A stretch of 64,000 nucleotides of DNA from Glycomyces luteolus (GTDB lineage: Bacteria > Actinomycetota > Actinomycetes > Mycobacteriales > Micromonosporaceae), in the NCBI RefSeq assembly GCF_027622875.1, contig NZ_JAPZVP010000001.1:1-64000 (forward strand), in the 5' to 3' direction. This document shows positions 46,175-54,935 of this stretch, piece by piece; position 1 is the first letter of the stretch, and each line of letters opens with the position of its first letter. Position numbers and translations under genes: made by a program. The notes below the pieces were generated by a model. That model was given only the letters and a program-made list of their open reading frames with translations, was not told the origin of the DNA and ran no database searches.

Positions 46175-49100
46175 ATGCCCAGCAGCGTCCCTGAAACCCG
46201 CACCAGCCTGCGCGAGCGCGTCTTCGCCCTGCGTACGGCCGATCAGCGTGCGCTGCGCCGCCGACTGCGCGAGGCCCGCGAACTCGAAGGCCCGGCCCGG
46301 ACCGAGGCCTTCGCGAAGCTCGAGGCCGAGGTCGAGCGGAAAGAGGCGGCGCTGGCGGCCCGCGCGGCGGGCGTGCCGAAGATCGTCTATCCCGAAGCGC
46401 TGCCGGTGTCGCAGCGCAAGGACGACATCCTCGAGGCGATCCGCGACAACCAGGTCGTGATCATCGCCGGTGAGACCGGCTCGGGCAAGACCACGCAGAT
46501 CCCCAAGATCTGCCTCGAACTCGGCCGCGGGGTCCGCGGCATGATCGGCCATACGCAGCCGCGGCGGATCGCCGCCCGCGCGGTGGCCGAGCGCATCGCC
46601 GACGAACTGGGTTCGCCGCTCGGAGAGGCCGTCGGCTGGAAGGTCCGCTTCACCGACCAGGTGTCGGACAACAGCTACGTCAAACTGATGACGGACGGCA
46701 TCCTGCTCACCGAGATCCAGCACGACCGGCTCCTGAGCGCCTACGACACGATCATCATCGACGAGGCGCACGAGCGCAGCCTCAACATCGACTTCATCCT
46801 CGGCTGCCTGCGGCAGATCCTCCCGAAACGCCCGGACCTCAAGATCATCGTCACCTCCGCGACCATCGACCCCGAACGCTTCTCGAACCACTTCGCGGGT
46901 GACAGCGGCCCGGCCCCGATCCTCGAAGTCTCCGGCCGCACCTACCCCGTCGAGATCCGCTACCGGCCCCTCCGCGACGAAGACGGCGAAGAGCAGCGCG
47001 ACCAGACCGACGGCATCCTCGACGCCGTCAACGAACTCGGCCGCGTCGGCGACGGCGACATCCTCGTCTTCCTCTCCGGCGAGCAGGAGATCCGCGACAC
47101 CGCCGACGCCCTCGAGAAGGCCAAACTCCGCCACACCGAGGTCGTCCCGCTCTACGCGCGCCTCTCCGCGCAGGAGCAGCACCGCGTCTTCTCCTCCCAC
47201 ACCGGCCGCCGCATCATCCTCTCCACCAACGTCGCCGAGACCTCGCTCACCGTGCCGGGCATCCGCTACGTCATCGACGCCGGGTACGCGCGCATCTCCC
47301 GCTACTCCGCCCGCACCAAGGTCCAACGCCTCCCCATCGAGGCGATCAGCCAGGCCAGCGCCAACCAGCGCGCGGGCCGCTGCGGCCGCGTCGCTGAAGG
47401 CATCTGCATCCGCCTCTACTCCGAGGACGACTTCAACTCGCGGCCCGAGTTCACCGACGCAGAGATCCTGCGCACCAACCTCGCCAGCGTCATCCTCCAG
47501 ATGACCGCCGCGAAACTCGGCCGCGTGGAGACCTTCCCGTTCGTCGACGCCCCCGACTCGCGGAACATCAAGGACGGCATGGACCTCCTGGTGGAACTCG
47601 GCGCGCTCGAGGACGTGCGCAGCGGCGAGCGGCGCCTCACGAAGGCCGGGCGCGACATCGCGCGCCTGCCCATCGACCCGCGCCTGGCCCGCATGATCCT
47701 CCAGGCTCAGCACGAAGGCTGCGTCCACGCCGTCGCCGTCATCACCGCCGCGATGTCCATCCAGGACCCGAAGGAGCGCCCGGCCGACAAGCGCGCCCAG
47801 GCCGACCAGTCCCACGCGCGCTTCAACGACCCCGACTCCGACTTCTCGGCGTACCTGAACCTCTGGCGCTACCTCGAAGACGAGCGCAAGACCCGCTCCT
47901 CCAGCTCCTTCCGGCGCATGTGCAAACAGGAATACCTGCACTACCTGCGCATCCGCGAATGGCAGGACCTGGTGCGCCAGATCCTCGGCGTCCTCAAGAG
48001 CCTCAAGATCCCCATCGAATCCCCCGACGCCACCCCCGACCCCAAGCGCGTCCACACCGCCCTCCTCGCCGGGCTCCTCTCCCACATCGGCGTCAAAGAG
48101 GCCGACACCCGCGAATACCTCGGCGGCCGCAACGCCAAGTTCGCGATCTTCCCCGGCTCCGGCCTCGCCAAGAAGCAGCCGCGCTGGGTCGTCGCCGGAG
48201 AGCTCGTCGAGACGAGCCGCCTCTGGGGCCGCGTGTGCGCCAAGATCGAACCCGAATGGGTCGAACCGCTCGCCGAGCACCTCAGCAAGCGCACCTACTC
48301 GGAACCGCACTGGTCGAAGAAGGCCGGAGCCGTGCTCGCGTTCGAGCGCGTCACGCTCTACGGCGTCCCGATCGTCGCCCGCCGCAAGGTCAACTTCGGA
48401 CGCATCGACGTCCCGGTCAGCCGCGAACTCTTCATCCGCCACGCCCTCGTCCAAGCCGAATGGGACACCCACCACAAGTTCCTGGCGCGGAACCTCGCCA
48501 AGATCAGCGAGGTCGAAGAGCTCGAGAACCGGGTGCGCCAGCGGGGCCTCCTCGCCGACGAGCAGACCCTCTTCGACTTCTACGACGAACGCCTCCCCGC
48601 CGACATCGTCTCCGGCCGCCACTTCGACGCCTGGTGGAAGAAGGAGAAGGACAAGACCCTCCTCGACTTCGACGAGCAGCTCCTCCTCGGCGACCGCGCC
48701 GAGAGCGTCGCCGCCGACTCCTACCCCGAGGTCTGGACCTCCGAAGGCGCCGACCTCGAACTCGACTACGAGTTCGAACCCGGCTCCGCCCGCGACGGCG
48801 TCACCGTCGCCGTCCCCCTTCCCGCCCTCCAGCAGCTCGACCAGGACGCCTTCACCTGGCAGGTCCCCGGCCTGCGCGCCGATTTCGCCGAAGCGCTCAT
48901 CAAGAGCCTCCCCAAGTCCCTGCGCCGCAGCTTCGTCCCCGCCCCCGACTTCGCGAAGGCCGCCGTCGCCCGCATGGCCCCCGCCCCCGGCCGGCCGATG
49001 ATGCGCGCGCTCGCCGACACCCTCAAGTCGATGACGAACGTGCACGTCCCCGAGGACGCCTTCGACCTCACCAAGGTCCCCGGGCACCTCCTCGTCACCT

Positions 49101-50068
49101 TCCAGGTCAAGGACGAGGAAGGCAAGGTCCTCGCCGAAGGCAAGGAACTCGGCGCCCTCCAGCGCCAGCTCGCCCCCAAGACCCAGGAGGCCGCGTCCGA
49201 GGCCTTCGACCTCGAACGCACCGGCCTCAAGACCTGGGACTTCGAGGCGCTGCCGAAGCTCCACGAGACCCCGCGCAAGGGCTACACAGCGAAGGCCTAC
49301 CCCGCGCTCGTCGACGAAGGCGGCAGCGTCGGCGTCAAGGCCTTCCCCGACCCCGCGACGCAGGCCGCGAACATGTGGGCCGGCACGCGCAGGCTGCTGC
49401 GCCTCAACTGCCCCGACCCGCGCCTGAAGACCGTGCTCACCCGCAATGAGCAGCTCGCGCTGGCGACCGGCCCGTACGCGAACGTGGATGCGCTGCTCGC
49501 CGACTGCGTGCGGACGGTGCTCGACAAGGTGCTCATCGAAGGCGGCGGCCCGGCTTGGGACCGCGAGGGTTTCGAGGCGCTGCTGAAGCGTGCGAAGCCC
49601 GAGGTCGCGGGGGAGTCCGCCGCTGTGACCCGCAAGGCCGCGGCGGTGCTGACCGAGGCGCGGGAGGCGTCCCGCCTCCTCGAGGGCAAGTTCGCCCTGA
49701 ACGTGCTTCCCGCGTTGAGCGACATGCGCCGCCAGCTCGAAGGGCTCGTGGGTGCGGACGGCTTCGTGGGCGCGACCGGCTGGTGGCGGCTCGACGACCT
49801 GCTGCGCTACGTGAGGGCCATCGGCTTCCGCGCCAAGCGCGCGGTGGCCGACGTCGCGGGGGACCAGGGCAAGATGGCCGTGATCCAGTCCCTTGAGGCC
49901 GAACGGGACGCGCTCGCGCGCGCCCGGCCCGCCGCCCTGCGCTCGGGCGAGGGCCGCGAGGTCCGCTGGATGCTCGAGGAGCTGCGCGTCAGCTTCTTCG
50001 CCCAGCAGCTCGGCACCCGCTACCAGGTGAGCGAGAAGCGCATCCGGAAGCTCCTCCAGACGCTCTAA
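46175..50068 (+). CDS. hrpA: ATP-dependent RNA helicase HrpA
   Basis: 1297-aa DEAH-box helicase of full HrpA length. Motif I GETGSGKTTQIPK, DEAH in IIDEAHERSLN, SAT, QRAGRCGR, then the HA2/OB and the long DUF3418 C-terminal region typical of HrpA. E. coli HrpA rescues stalled ribosomes by pulling on mRNA. ATG 46175 has no ribosome site; TATCCT at 46158-46163 predicts a five-base leader, so it may be effectively leaderless. An in-frame start at 46133 lies upstream of that hexamer. Fits the window's translation theme. Confidence 0.93.
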   Translation: MPSSVPETRTSLRERVFALRTADQRALRRRLREARELEGPARTEAFAKLEAEVERKEAALAARAAGVPKIVYPEALPVSQRKDDILEAIRDNQVVIIAGETGSGKTTQIPKICLELGRGVRGMIGHTQPRRIAARAVAERIADELGSPLGEAVGWKVRFTDQVSDNSYVKLMTDGILLTEIQHDRLLSAYDTIIIDEAHERSLNIDFILGCLRQILPKRPDLKIIVTSATIDPERFSNHFAGDSGPAPILEVSGRTYPVEIRYRPLRDEDGEEQRDQTDGILDAVNELGRVGDGDILVFLSGEQEIRDTADALEKAKLRHTEVVPLYARLSAQEQHRVFSSHTGRRIILSTNVAETSLTVPGIRYVIDAGYARISRYSARTKVQRLPIEAISQASANQRAGRCGRVAEGICIRLYSEDDFNSRPEFTDAEILRTNLASVILQMTAAKLGRVETFPFVDAPDSRNIKDGMDLLVELGALEDVRSGERRLTKAGRDIARLPIDPRLARMILQAQHEGCVHAVAVITAAMSIQDPKERPADKRAQADQSHARFNDPDSDFSAYLNLWRYLEDERKTRSSSSFRRMCKQEYLHYLRIREWQDLVRQILGVLKSLKIPIESPDATPDPKRVHTALLAGLLSHIGVKEADTREYLGGRNAKFAIFPGSGLAKKQPRWVVAGELVETSRLWGRVCAKIEPEWVEPLAEHLSKRTYSEPHWSKKAGAVLAFERVTLYGVPIVARRKVNFGRIDVPVSRELFIRHALVQAEWDTHHKFLARNLAKISEVEELENRVRQRGLLADEQTLFDFYDERLPADIVSGRHFDAWWKKEKDKTLLDFDEQLLLGDRAESVAADSYPEVWTSEGADLELDYEFEPGSARDGVTVAVPLPALQQLDQDAFTWQVPGLRADFAEALIKSLPKSLRRSFVPAPDFAKAAVARMAPAPGRPMMRALADTLKSMTNVHVPEDAFDLTKVPGHLLVTFQVKDEEGKVLAEGKELGALQRQLAPKTQEAASEAFDLERTGLKTWDFEALPKLHETPRKGYTAKAYPALVDEGGSVGVKAFPDPATQAANMWAGTRRLLRLNCPDPRLKTVLTRNEQLALATGPYANVDALLADCVRTVLDKVLIEGGGPAWDREGFEALLKRAKPEVAGESAAVTRKAAAVLTEAREASRLLEGKFALNVLPALSDMRRQLEGLVGADGFVGATGWWRLDDLLRYVRAIGFRAKRAVADVAGDQGKMAVIQSLEAERDALARARPAALRSGEGREVRWMLEELRVSFFAQQLGTRYQVSEKRIRKLLQTL

Positions 50069-50160
50069 AGGGCATTCGCTCGCGGGATGTCACACCTCGG
50101 GTGCATGATCGAACTCCGGCGTACGCCGCGCACGGTACGGCGCATCGCCACCACAACGGG

Positions 50161-50188
50161 GATGTCAAACACGCGTCAAGATGACATC
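50161..50188 (+). promoter_or_regulatory. Inverted repeat upstream of the DrrAB-type operon
   Basis: GATGTCA (50161-50167) and TGACATC (50182-50188) flank 14 bases. It is ~65 bp before the GTG of the ATPase gene and may be an operator for an unlinked repressor. Confidence 0.4.
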
Positions 50189-50254
50189 ATGATTCCGGGT
50201 GCACGCCCGGAAGCCAGAACCCTTCCACCCGACACCACTCCGAAGGAGGACGAA

Positions 50255-51232
50255 GTGTCGCAAGACAACGCCATCGAAACCGAGGGCCTGACCAAGCACT
50301 TCGGCGACCTCGTCGCCCTCGACCACGTCGACCTGGCGGCCCGCACGGGAACCGTGCTCGGCGTCCTCGGCCCCAACGGCGCGGGCAAGACCACCATGGT
50401 CCGCATGCTCGCCACCCTCTCCGAGCCCACGGCCGGCACCGCCCGCGTCGGCGGCTACGACATCGTCAAGGACGGCGCGCAGGTGCGCACGTTCATCGGC
50501 CTCACCGGCCAGTTCGCCGGCGTCGACGAACTGCTCACCGGCGAGGAGAACCTGCGGTTCATCGGACGCCTCCTCGGCATGCCCACGCGGGACGCCAAGG
50601 CCCGCGCGCGTGAACTGCTCGCCCAGTTCAACCTCTCCGACGCCGCCGAGAAGCCCGCGAAGGCCTACTCCGGCGGCATGCGGCGCCGCCTCGACCTGGC
50701 CGCGAGCCTCGTCGGCCGCCCGCGCATCCTCTTCCTCGACGAGCCCACCACGGGCTTGGACCCGCGCGCCCGCGGCGAACTCTGGGGACTCGTGCGCGGC
50801 CTCGTCGCCGACGGCACCACCGTCCTGCTCACCACGCAGTACCTCGAAGAGGCCGACCAGCTCGCCCACGAGATCGCCGTCATCGACCACGGCAAGGTCA
50901 TCGCCACCGGCACGCCGACGCAGCTCAAGGCCAAGATCGGCGGACAGAGCCTGCGCATCCAACCCGAGGAGCACGGCCAGCTCGACACGGTGCGCGACCT
51001 CGTGGCCGCGCGCTTCCCCGACCTCGAACCGGTGGTCGAGGCCGGAGCGATCACCATCGGCGTCAACGACGACGGCATCATGCCGGCCCTCGCCGCCGAC
51101 CTCCGCGACCGCGGCATCGCGCTCACCGAGTTCCACCTCGGCCTCTCCAGCCTCGACGAGGTCTTCCTGACCCTCACGGGACGCCGCACCGAGACCGACG
51201 ACGCCGACGAGACCGAGGAGGCCGCGAAATGA
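50255..51232 (+). CDS. DrrA-type ABC exporter ATP-binding protein
   Basis: 325-aa single ABC domain of the daunorubicin-resistance (DrrA) class: Walker A GPNGAGKTTMVRML, signature YSGGMRRRLDLA, Walker B ILFLDEPTTGLDPRARGELW, then the DrrA C-terminal domain ending in SLDEVFLTLTG. Drives export of drugs or lipids with the next gene's permease. GTG 50255 follows AAGGAGG; codons upstream in frame lie over the probable operator. Overlaps the permease by 4 bases (ATGA). Confidence 0.92.
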   Translation: MSQDNAIETEGLTKHFGDLVALDHVDLAARTGTVLGVLGPNGAGKTTMVRMLATLSEPTAGTARVGGYDIVKDGAQVRTFIGLTGQFAGVDELLTGEENLRFIGRLLGMPTRDAKARARELLAQFNLSDAAEKPAKAYSGGMRRRLDLAASLVGRPRILFLDEPTTGLDPRARGELWGLVRGLVADGTTVLLTTQYLEEADQLAHEIAVIDHGKVIATGTPTQLKAKIGGQSLRIQPEEHGQLDTVRDLVAARFPDLEPVVEAGAITIGVNDDGIMPALAADLRDRGIALTEFHLGLSSLDEVFLTLTGRRTETDDADETEEAAK

Positions 51233-52032
51233 CCGCCGCAACCATCGAAGCCCCGGTGATCCACCGGCCCGGACTCGGCGCCACCGTCAGCCAGGTCCTC
51301 TCCATGGCCTGGCGGCAGATGGTCCGCATCAAGCACAACCCGTTCGAACTCGTCGACCTGAGCCTCAGCCCGATCATGTTCCTGCTGCTGTTCGTCTACG
51401 TCTTCGGCGGCCAGATGGCCGGATCCACTTCGGACTATCTGCAGTACGTCCTCGGCGGTCTGATCGCCCAGAACGCCATCTTCCTCACCATGTACACCGG
51501 CACCGGCATCAACGCCGACCTGCGCAAGGGCGTCTACGACCGGTTCCGGTCGCTGCCGATCGCGCGCTCGGCGCCGCTGGCCGGGAAGATCTTCGCCGAC
51601 ATGTTCAAGCAGGTCTGGTCCATCGTGGTCATGCTCGGCCTGGGCCTGCTCATGGGCTTCGAGCTGCGCACGGTCGCCGGCGCGTTCCTCGCGGCCCTGG
51701 TGCTCGTGGTCTTCGCCCTGGCCATCTCCTGGATCTCGGTCCTGATGGGCGTGGTCGCCGACTCGGAGGAGAAGGTCCAGATCTACGCCTTCGTGATCAT
51801 CATGCCGCTGACCTTCACGTCCAGCGCCTTCGTCGACATCAACACGATGCCCGGCTTCATGCAGGCCTGGGCCAAGGTCAACCCGGTCACGCATCTCGCC
51901 GACACCATGCGGGGCCTGCTGTCGTTCGGGCCGATCACCGAACCGCTCATGTGGACGTTCGTCTGGGCCGCGGGGATCTTCGCCGTCACCGCACCGCTGG
52001 CGATGCGCGCCTACAAGCGCAAGATGGTCTGA
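51229..52032 (+). CDS. DrrB-type ABC-2 permease
   Basis: 267-aa ABC-2 membrane subunit with six helices. The region KHNPFELVDLSLSPIMFLLLF and the conserved LRKGVYDRFRSLPIAR coupling segment are typical of DrrB. Partner of the preceding ATPase; ATG overlaps its stop. Substrate unknown; no biosynthetic cluster is adjacent. Confidence 0.92.
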   Translation: MTAATIEAPVIHRPGLGATVSQVLSMAWRQMVRIKHNPFELVDLSLSPIMFLLLFVYVFGGQMAGSTSDYLQYVLGGLIAQNAIFLTMYTGTGINADLRKGVYDRFRSLPIARSAPLAGKIFADMFKQVWSIVVMLGLGLLMGFELRTVAGAFLAALVLVVFALAISWISVLMGVVADSEEKVQIYAFVIIMPLTFTSSAFVDINTMPGFMQAWAKVNPVTHLADTMRGLLSFGPITEPLMWTFVWAAGIFAVTAPLAMRAYKRKMV

Positions 52033-52065
52033 CGAGCGAGCGACGGCCCGGGAAGGCGGCGCGAG

Positions 52066-52431
52066 ATGACCGGAGAGTGGCGTCCGGGCGACCTCTTCGA
52101 GGGACACCCCGAGGGTCTCGCGCTCTATGAGGACGTCGCCGAAACGGTGGCCGCGTTCGGCGAGGTCGAAGTTCGGACCGGCAAGAGCCAGATCGCGTTC
52201 CGTCGCCGCAAGTCCTTCGCGTTCGTATGGCGGCCCGGGCGGTACCTCGACTCGACGGTGCCGGCCGTGCTGTCGATCGCGCTTCCCGAACGCCTCGACT
52301 CCGATCGCTTCAAGGAGGTGGTACACCCTTCGCCGAACGTCTGGATGCATCACCTCGAACTCCTTGGGCCGGAACCGATCGACGCCGAAGTGCGGGCCTG
52401 GCTCGAGACCGCCTACCGCGCGGCGGGCTGA
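52066..52431 (+). CDS. DUF5655-like protein
   Basis: 121-aa soluble protein: DLFEGHPEGLALYEDVAE, then VEVRTGKSQIAFRRRKSFAFVW and a C-terminal MHHLELLGPEPIDAEVRAWLETAY. This matches the DUF5655 domain, a small fold of unknown function in many bacteria. ATG 52066 lies 33 bp past the permease gene, so it may be cotranscribed. No catalytic residues can be named. Confidence 0.8.
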   Translation: MTGEWRPGDLFEGHPEGLALYEDVAETVAAFGEVEVRTGKSQIAFRRRKSFAFVWRPGRYLDSTVPAVLSIALPERLDSDRFKEVVHPSPNVWMHHLELLGPEPIDAEVRAWLETAYRAAG

Positions 52432-52511
52432 ACCAGGTGGTGCAACCTTTCGGACGGTTCAAGGCATATAGAGAGCGACAAGGTGATCGGACCTACCGAA
52501 AGGCGACCATC

Positions 52512-53174
52512 ATGGCCTCATTCAAGCGCTCCGTGATCGTCGCGGCCTCGGCCGCGGCGGTGCTCCTCCCGGCGACCGCGGCCGCCGCGCAGGACCCGGG
52601 GATCCCGGCCGATGGCTGGGACTACTCCGAGCAGTGGGACTTCGTCGAGGACGAGTTCACCGCGGAAGCCCACGAGGAGACCGAGGAACAGCTCACCGAG
52701 CACTTCGAGGACTGGACGTTCGACGCGTCGCTGCCGATGAAGCGGCTCCAGAACTACTTCATCGACGGCCAGAACGAGACGCCGGTGCAGCGCAAGTTCC
52801 GCGCCGACTTCTACGTCGACCAGACCGGCGAGGGCCTGGAGACCGCCCTGTACCTGCCCGGCGGGATCACGAACGGCATCCAGGACGTGTCCGGCGGCGA
52901 CGACTTCGACATGCACTACCTCCTGCACTGCCGCGAGAGCGACACCGAGTGCGGCGAGGTCGAGCTCGAGGACGGAACGGTGGTCGCCTGGACGACCGAC
53001 ACGACCTACATCGAGGCCGCCGCGTTCTTCCCCGACGGCTCCGTCGCCACCGTGTGGTGGGGCGACATGGACGGCAACGAAGTCGACGTCACGGTCGACC
53101 AGATCGCGGGCCTCGCCGCCGACCTCGACACCGAGCCGGTCTGGGAAGCGCTGAAGGACGACTCGGACTCCTAG
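52512..53174 (+). CDS. Secreted acidic protein of unknown function
   Basis: 220 aa with a Sec signal peptide (MASFKRSVIVAASAAAVLLP; cleavage after ATAAAA about residue 26). The mature part is acidic and tryptophan/aromatic-rich, with two Cys (HCRESDTECGE) likely in a disulfide. A central beta-rich segment (KFRADFYVDQTGEGLETALYL, quoted in part) suggests a lipocalin- or immunoglobulin-like fold, but no family is recognised. ATG 52512 follows GAAAGGCG. A 17-bp perfect terminator follows. Confidence 0.75.
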   Translation: MASFKRSVIVAASAAAVLLPATAAAAQDPGIPADGWDYSEQWDFVEDEFTAEAHEETEEQLTEHFEDWTFDASLPMKRLQNYFIDGQNETPVQRKFRADFYVDQTGEGLETALYLPGGITNGIQDVSGGDDFDMHYLLHCRESDTECGEVELEDGTVVAWTTDTTYIEAAAFFPDGSVATVWWGDMDGNEVDVTVDQIAGLAADLDTEPVWEALKDDSDS

Positions 53175-53213
53175 GTTCCGCCATCCCGCCGCAAGGCGGG
53201 GACTCGGCAGACG

Positions 53214-53252
53214 GCATCGCGGCCCGGCGCATTTCGCGCCGGGCCGCGATGC
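53214..53252 (+). terminator. Perfect 17-bp terminator hairpin
   Basis: GCATCGCGGCCCGGCGC pairs perfectly across ATTTC, 39 bp after the secreted-protein stop. Its right arm merges into a degenerate duplication of the EamA 3' end. Confidence 0.7.
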
Positions 53253-53404
53253 TGCCGGGGCCTAAGCGGGCGAGGCCCGTGGGGTCCGGGGCCGCGAGGG
53301 GCCCCCGGCCCCGCCCCCCGCCCCCCGCCGCCCCCCCCCCCCCCCCGCGATGCTGCCGGGTCATACGCGGGCGAGGACCTTCGGCTCCGGGGCCTCGATG
53401 AGCC
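53247..53404. repeat. ~101-bp offset duplication of the EamA gene 3' end, with poly-C tract
   Basis: Positions 53348-53404, which encode the last residues of the EamA protein on the minus strand plus 13 bases beyond, are ~79% identical by eye to 53247-53303. Read on the minus strand, the gene end APEPKVLARV is echoed as APDPTGLARL, and both are followed by PGSIA. Between the copies is a C-rich tract with 16 consecutive C (53331-53346). This may be a decayed tandem duplication; read errors in the C tract are possible. Confidence 0.7.
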
Positions 53405-54269
53405 CGGGCGCCTTCGGCTTCGCCTGGAGCTGGGCTGCCACCGTCGCCGCCAGGGCCACGGCGAAGCCCGCAGTCTGCCAGGCCGAGAAGGTCTCGCCCA
53501 GCACGATCCACCCCACGGTGGCCGCGGTGAGCGGTGAGAGCAGGCCCAGGAAGCTCAAGGGCACGATCGAGAGACGGCCGATGCCGCGGAACCAGAGCCA
53601 GTAGCCCAGGGCCGTGTTGACGATGCCCAGGTAGAGGTAGCCGAGCAGGTTCGTGCCGGTGAGCGCGGGGATCGCCCCCTCAGCGGCGAAGGCCAGGGGG
53701 ATGAGCAGCAGTCCGCCCGCGGTGAGCTGCCAACCGGCCAGGGCCGTCGCTCCCGCGTTCTCCGGCATGCCCCAGCGCTTGGTCAGGGTCACCGCGATCG
53801 CCATGGAGACCGCGCCGCCGATGCCCGCGGCGGCGCCGATCGGGTCGAGCGCCGCCTCGGCCGTGAGGACGACCATCGCCACGCCGCCGACGCCGGCCAG
53901 GCCCAGCAGCCAGGTGCGCAGGCGCACCTTCTGGTGCAGGATCAGCAGCGTCGCCCCGGCCGTCGCCAGCGGCCCGACGGCCGCGGCCACCGCCGCGACG
54001 CCGCCCGGGAGGCGGTAGGTCGCGATGAAGAGCAGGGCGAAGAACGCGGCGATGTTCAGGGTGCCGATCACGGCCGACTTCCACCACCAGGAACCTCTTG
54101 GGAGCCTTCGTGACAGGAGTACGAGCAGGAGTCCGGCGGGGAGCGCCCGGAGCATCGCGGTGAGGAACGGGCGGTCGGCGGGAAGGAATTCGGTGGTCAC
54201 CACGTAGGTGGTGCCCCACATGACGGGGGCGAGGGCCGTGAGGAGGAGGTCCTTCGTGCTGCGGTTCAT
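53361..54269 (-). CDS. EamA/DMT-superfamily transporter
   Basis: 302-aa protein with ten helices in two EamA repeats (first: TALAPVMWGTTYVVTTEFLP; second: GIGGAVSMAIAVTLTKRW). Exports amino acids or small metabolites in characterised relatives; substrate unknown. ATG at 54267-54269 follows CCAAGGAGCC. Divergent from a MarR regulator with a palindromic operator in between, so it is very likely its target. Its 3' end is duplicated just downstream. Confidence 0.9.
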   Translation of the reverse strand: MNRSTKDLLLTALAPVMWGTTYVVTTEFLPADRPFLTAMLRALPAGLLLVLLSRRLPRGSWWWKSAVIGTLNIAAFFALLFIATYRLPGGVAAVAAAVGPLATAGATLLILHQKVRLRTWLLGLAGVGGVAMVVLTAEAALDPIGAAAGIGGAVSMAIAVTLTKRWGMPENAGATALAGWQLTAGGLLLIPLAFAAEGAIPALTGTNLLGYLYLGIVNTALGYWLWFRGIGRLSIVPLSFLGLLSPLTAATVGWIVLGETFSAWQTAGFAVALAATVAAQLQAKPKAPGLIEAPEPKVLARV

Positions 54270-54283
54270 GGTGGCTCCTTGGG

Positions 54284-54329
54284 GTAGCTTGTCAATAAGT
54301 AGCTTACTCTCAAGCTACTTGAAGTCAAG
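54284..54329. promoter_or_regulatory. Probable MarR operator between eamA-type and marR-type genes
   Basis: AAGTAGCTT (54297-54305), six bases, then its exact complement AAGCTACTT (54312-54320). A third copy of GTAGCTT lies at 54284-54290, and CTTGA-AG-TCAAG (54318-54329) overlaps the right arm. The region is strikingly less GC-rich than its flanks. Confidence 0.75.
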
Positions 54330-54400
54330 ATACTTCCGATTGAGTTGCCTCACGTTGAGGTACCGCCGACCCCGGGCGCCCGGCAGGGCAGAATGAGGCC

Positions 54401-54904
54401 ATGGAGCAGGACGCGGTCGACCGGATCACCGAGCAGTGGCATCGGGAGCTGCCCGACCTCCCGCTCGAGTCCATGGCGATCTTCGGCCGCATCCACCGGA
54501 TCTCCACGAAGCTCGGCGAGCGGCTCCACCGCCTCTACGCCGAGTACGGCATCGCGCGCAACGAATTCGACGTGCTCTCCGCCATCCGCCGCTCAGGCGA
54601 ACCGTTCACCCTGTCGCCCAAGGAGATCAGTGCGACCCTGATGCTCAGCTCCGGTGGCCTCACCGGCCGTCTGGACAAGCTGGAGGCGGCCGGGTTCATC
54701 GAGCGCCTGCCCGACCCCGCCGACCGGCGCGGCCTCAAGGTCCGCATGACCGAGCAGGGCCGAGAAGCGATCGAGGCCGCCGCGCGCGCCGGCGTCGCGT
54801 TCCACTCGGAGAAGCTCTCGGTCCTGAACGCGGACGAGCGCCGCCAACTGGACGCACTCCTGCGCAAGCTGCACGCGAACTTCGAGGATCAGCCCTTCGG
54901 CTAG
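54401..54904 (+). CDS. MarR-family transcriptional regulator
   Basis: 167-aa winged-helix repressor. DNA-recognition helix and wing: LSPKEISATLMLSSGGLTGRLDKLEAAGFIERLPDPADRRG (residues ~69-109, quoted only as family pattern: PADRRG wing). Helices at both ends form the dimer interface. ATG 54401 follows AATGAGGCC. Divergent from the EamA transporter and probably controlling both genes through the palindrome at 54297-54320. Ligand unknown. Confidence 0.9.
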   Translation: MEQDAVDRITEQWHRELPDLPLESMAIFGRIHRISTKLGERLHRLYAEYGIARNEFDVLSAIRRSGEPFTLSPKEISATLMLSSGGLTGRLDKLEAAGFIERLPDPADRRGLKVRMTEQGREAIEAAARAGVAFHSEKLSVLNADERRQLDALLRKLHANFEDQPFG

Positions 54905-54906
54905 AG

Positions 54907-54935
54907 ACCGGGCGGCGGCCGGAGCCGCCGCCGGT
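54907..54935. terminator. Bidirectional terminator between marR and the MBL gene
   Basis: GGCGGCGGC pairs with GCCGCCGCC around CGGA, flanked by a further ACC/GGT arm, between two convergent stops only 31 bp apart. Confidence 0.55.

Noticed and set aside
44564-49264. 1566-codon open frame on the minus strand opposite the ABC-F, SOD-like and hrpA genes
   Set aside because: Spans three confident plus-strand genes and an intergenic terminator; composition is a repetitive Glu/Gly/Val/Leu shadow.
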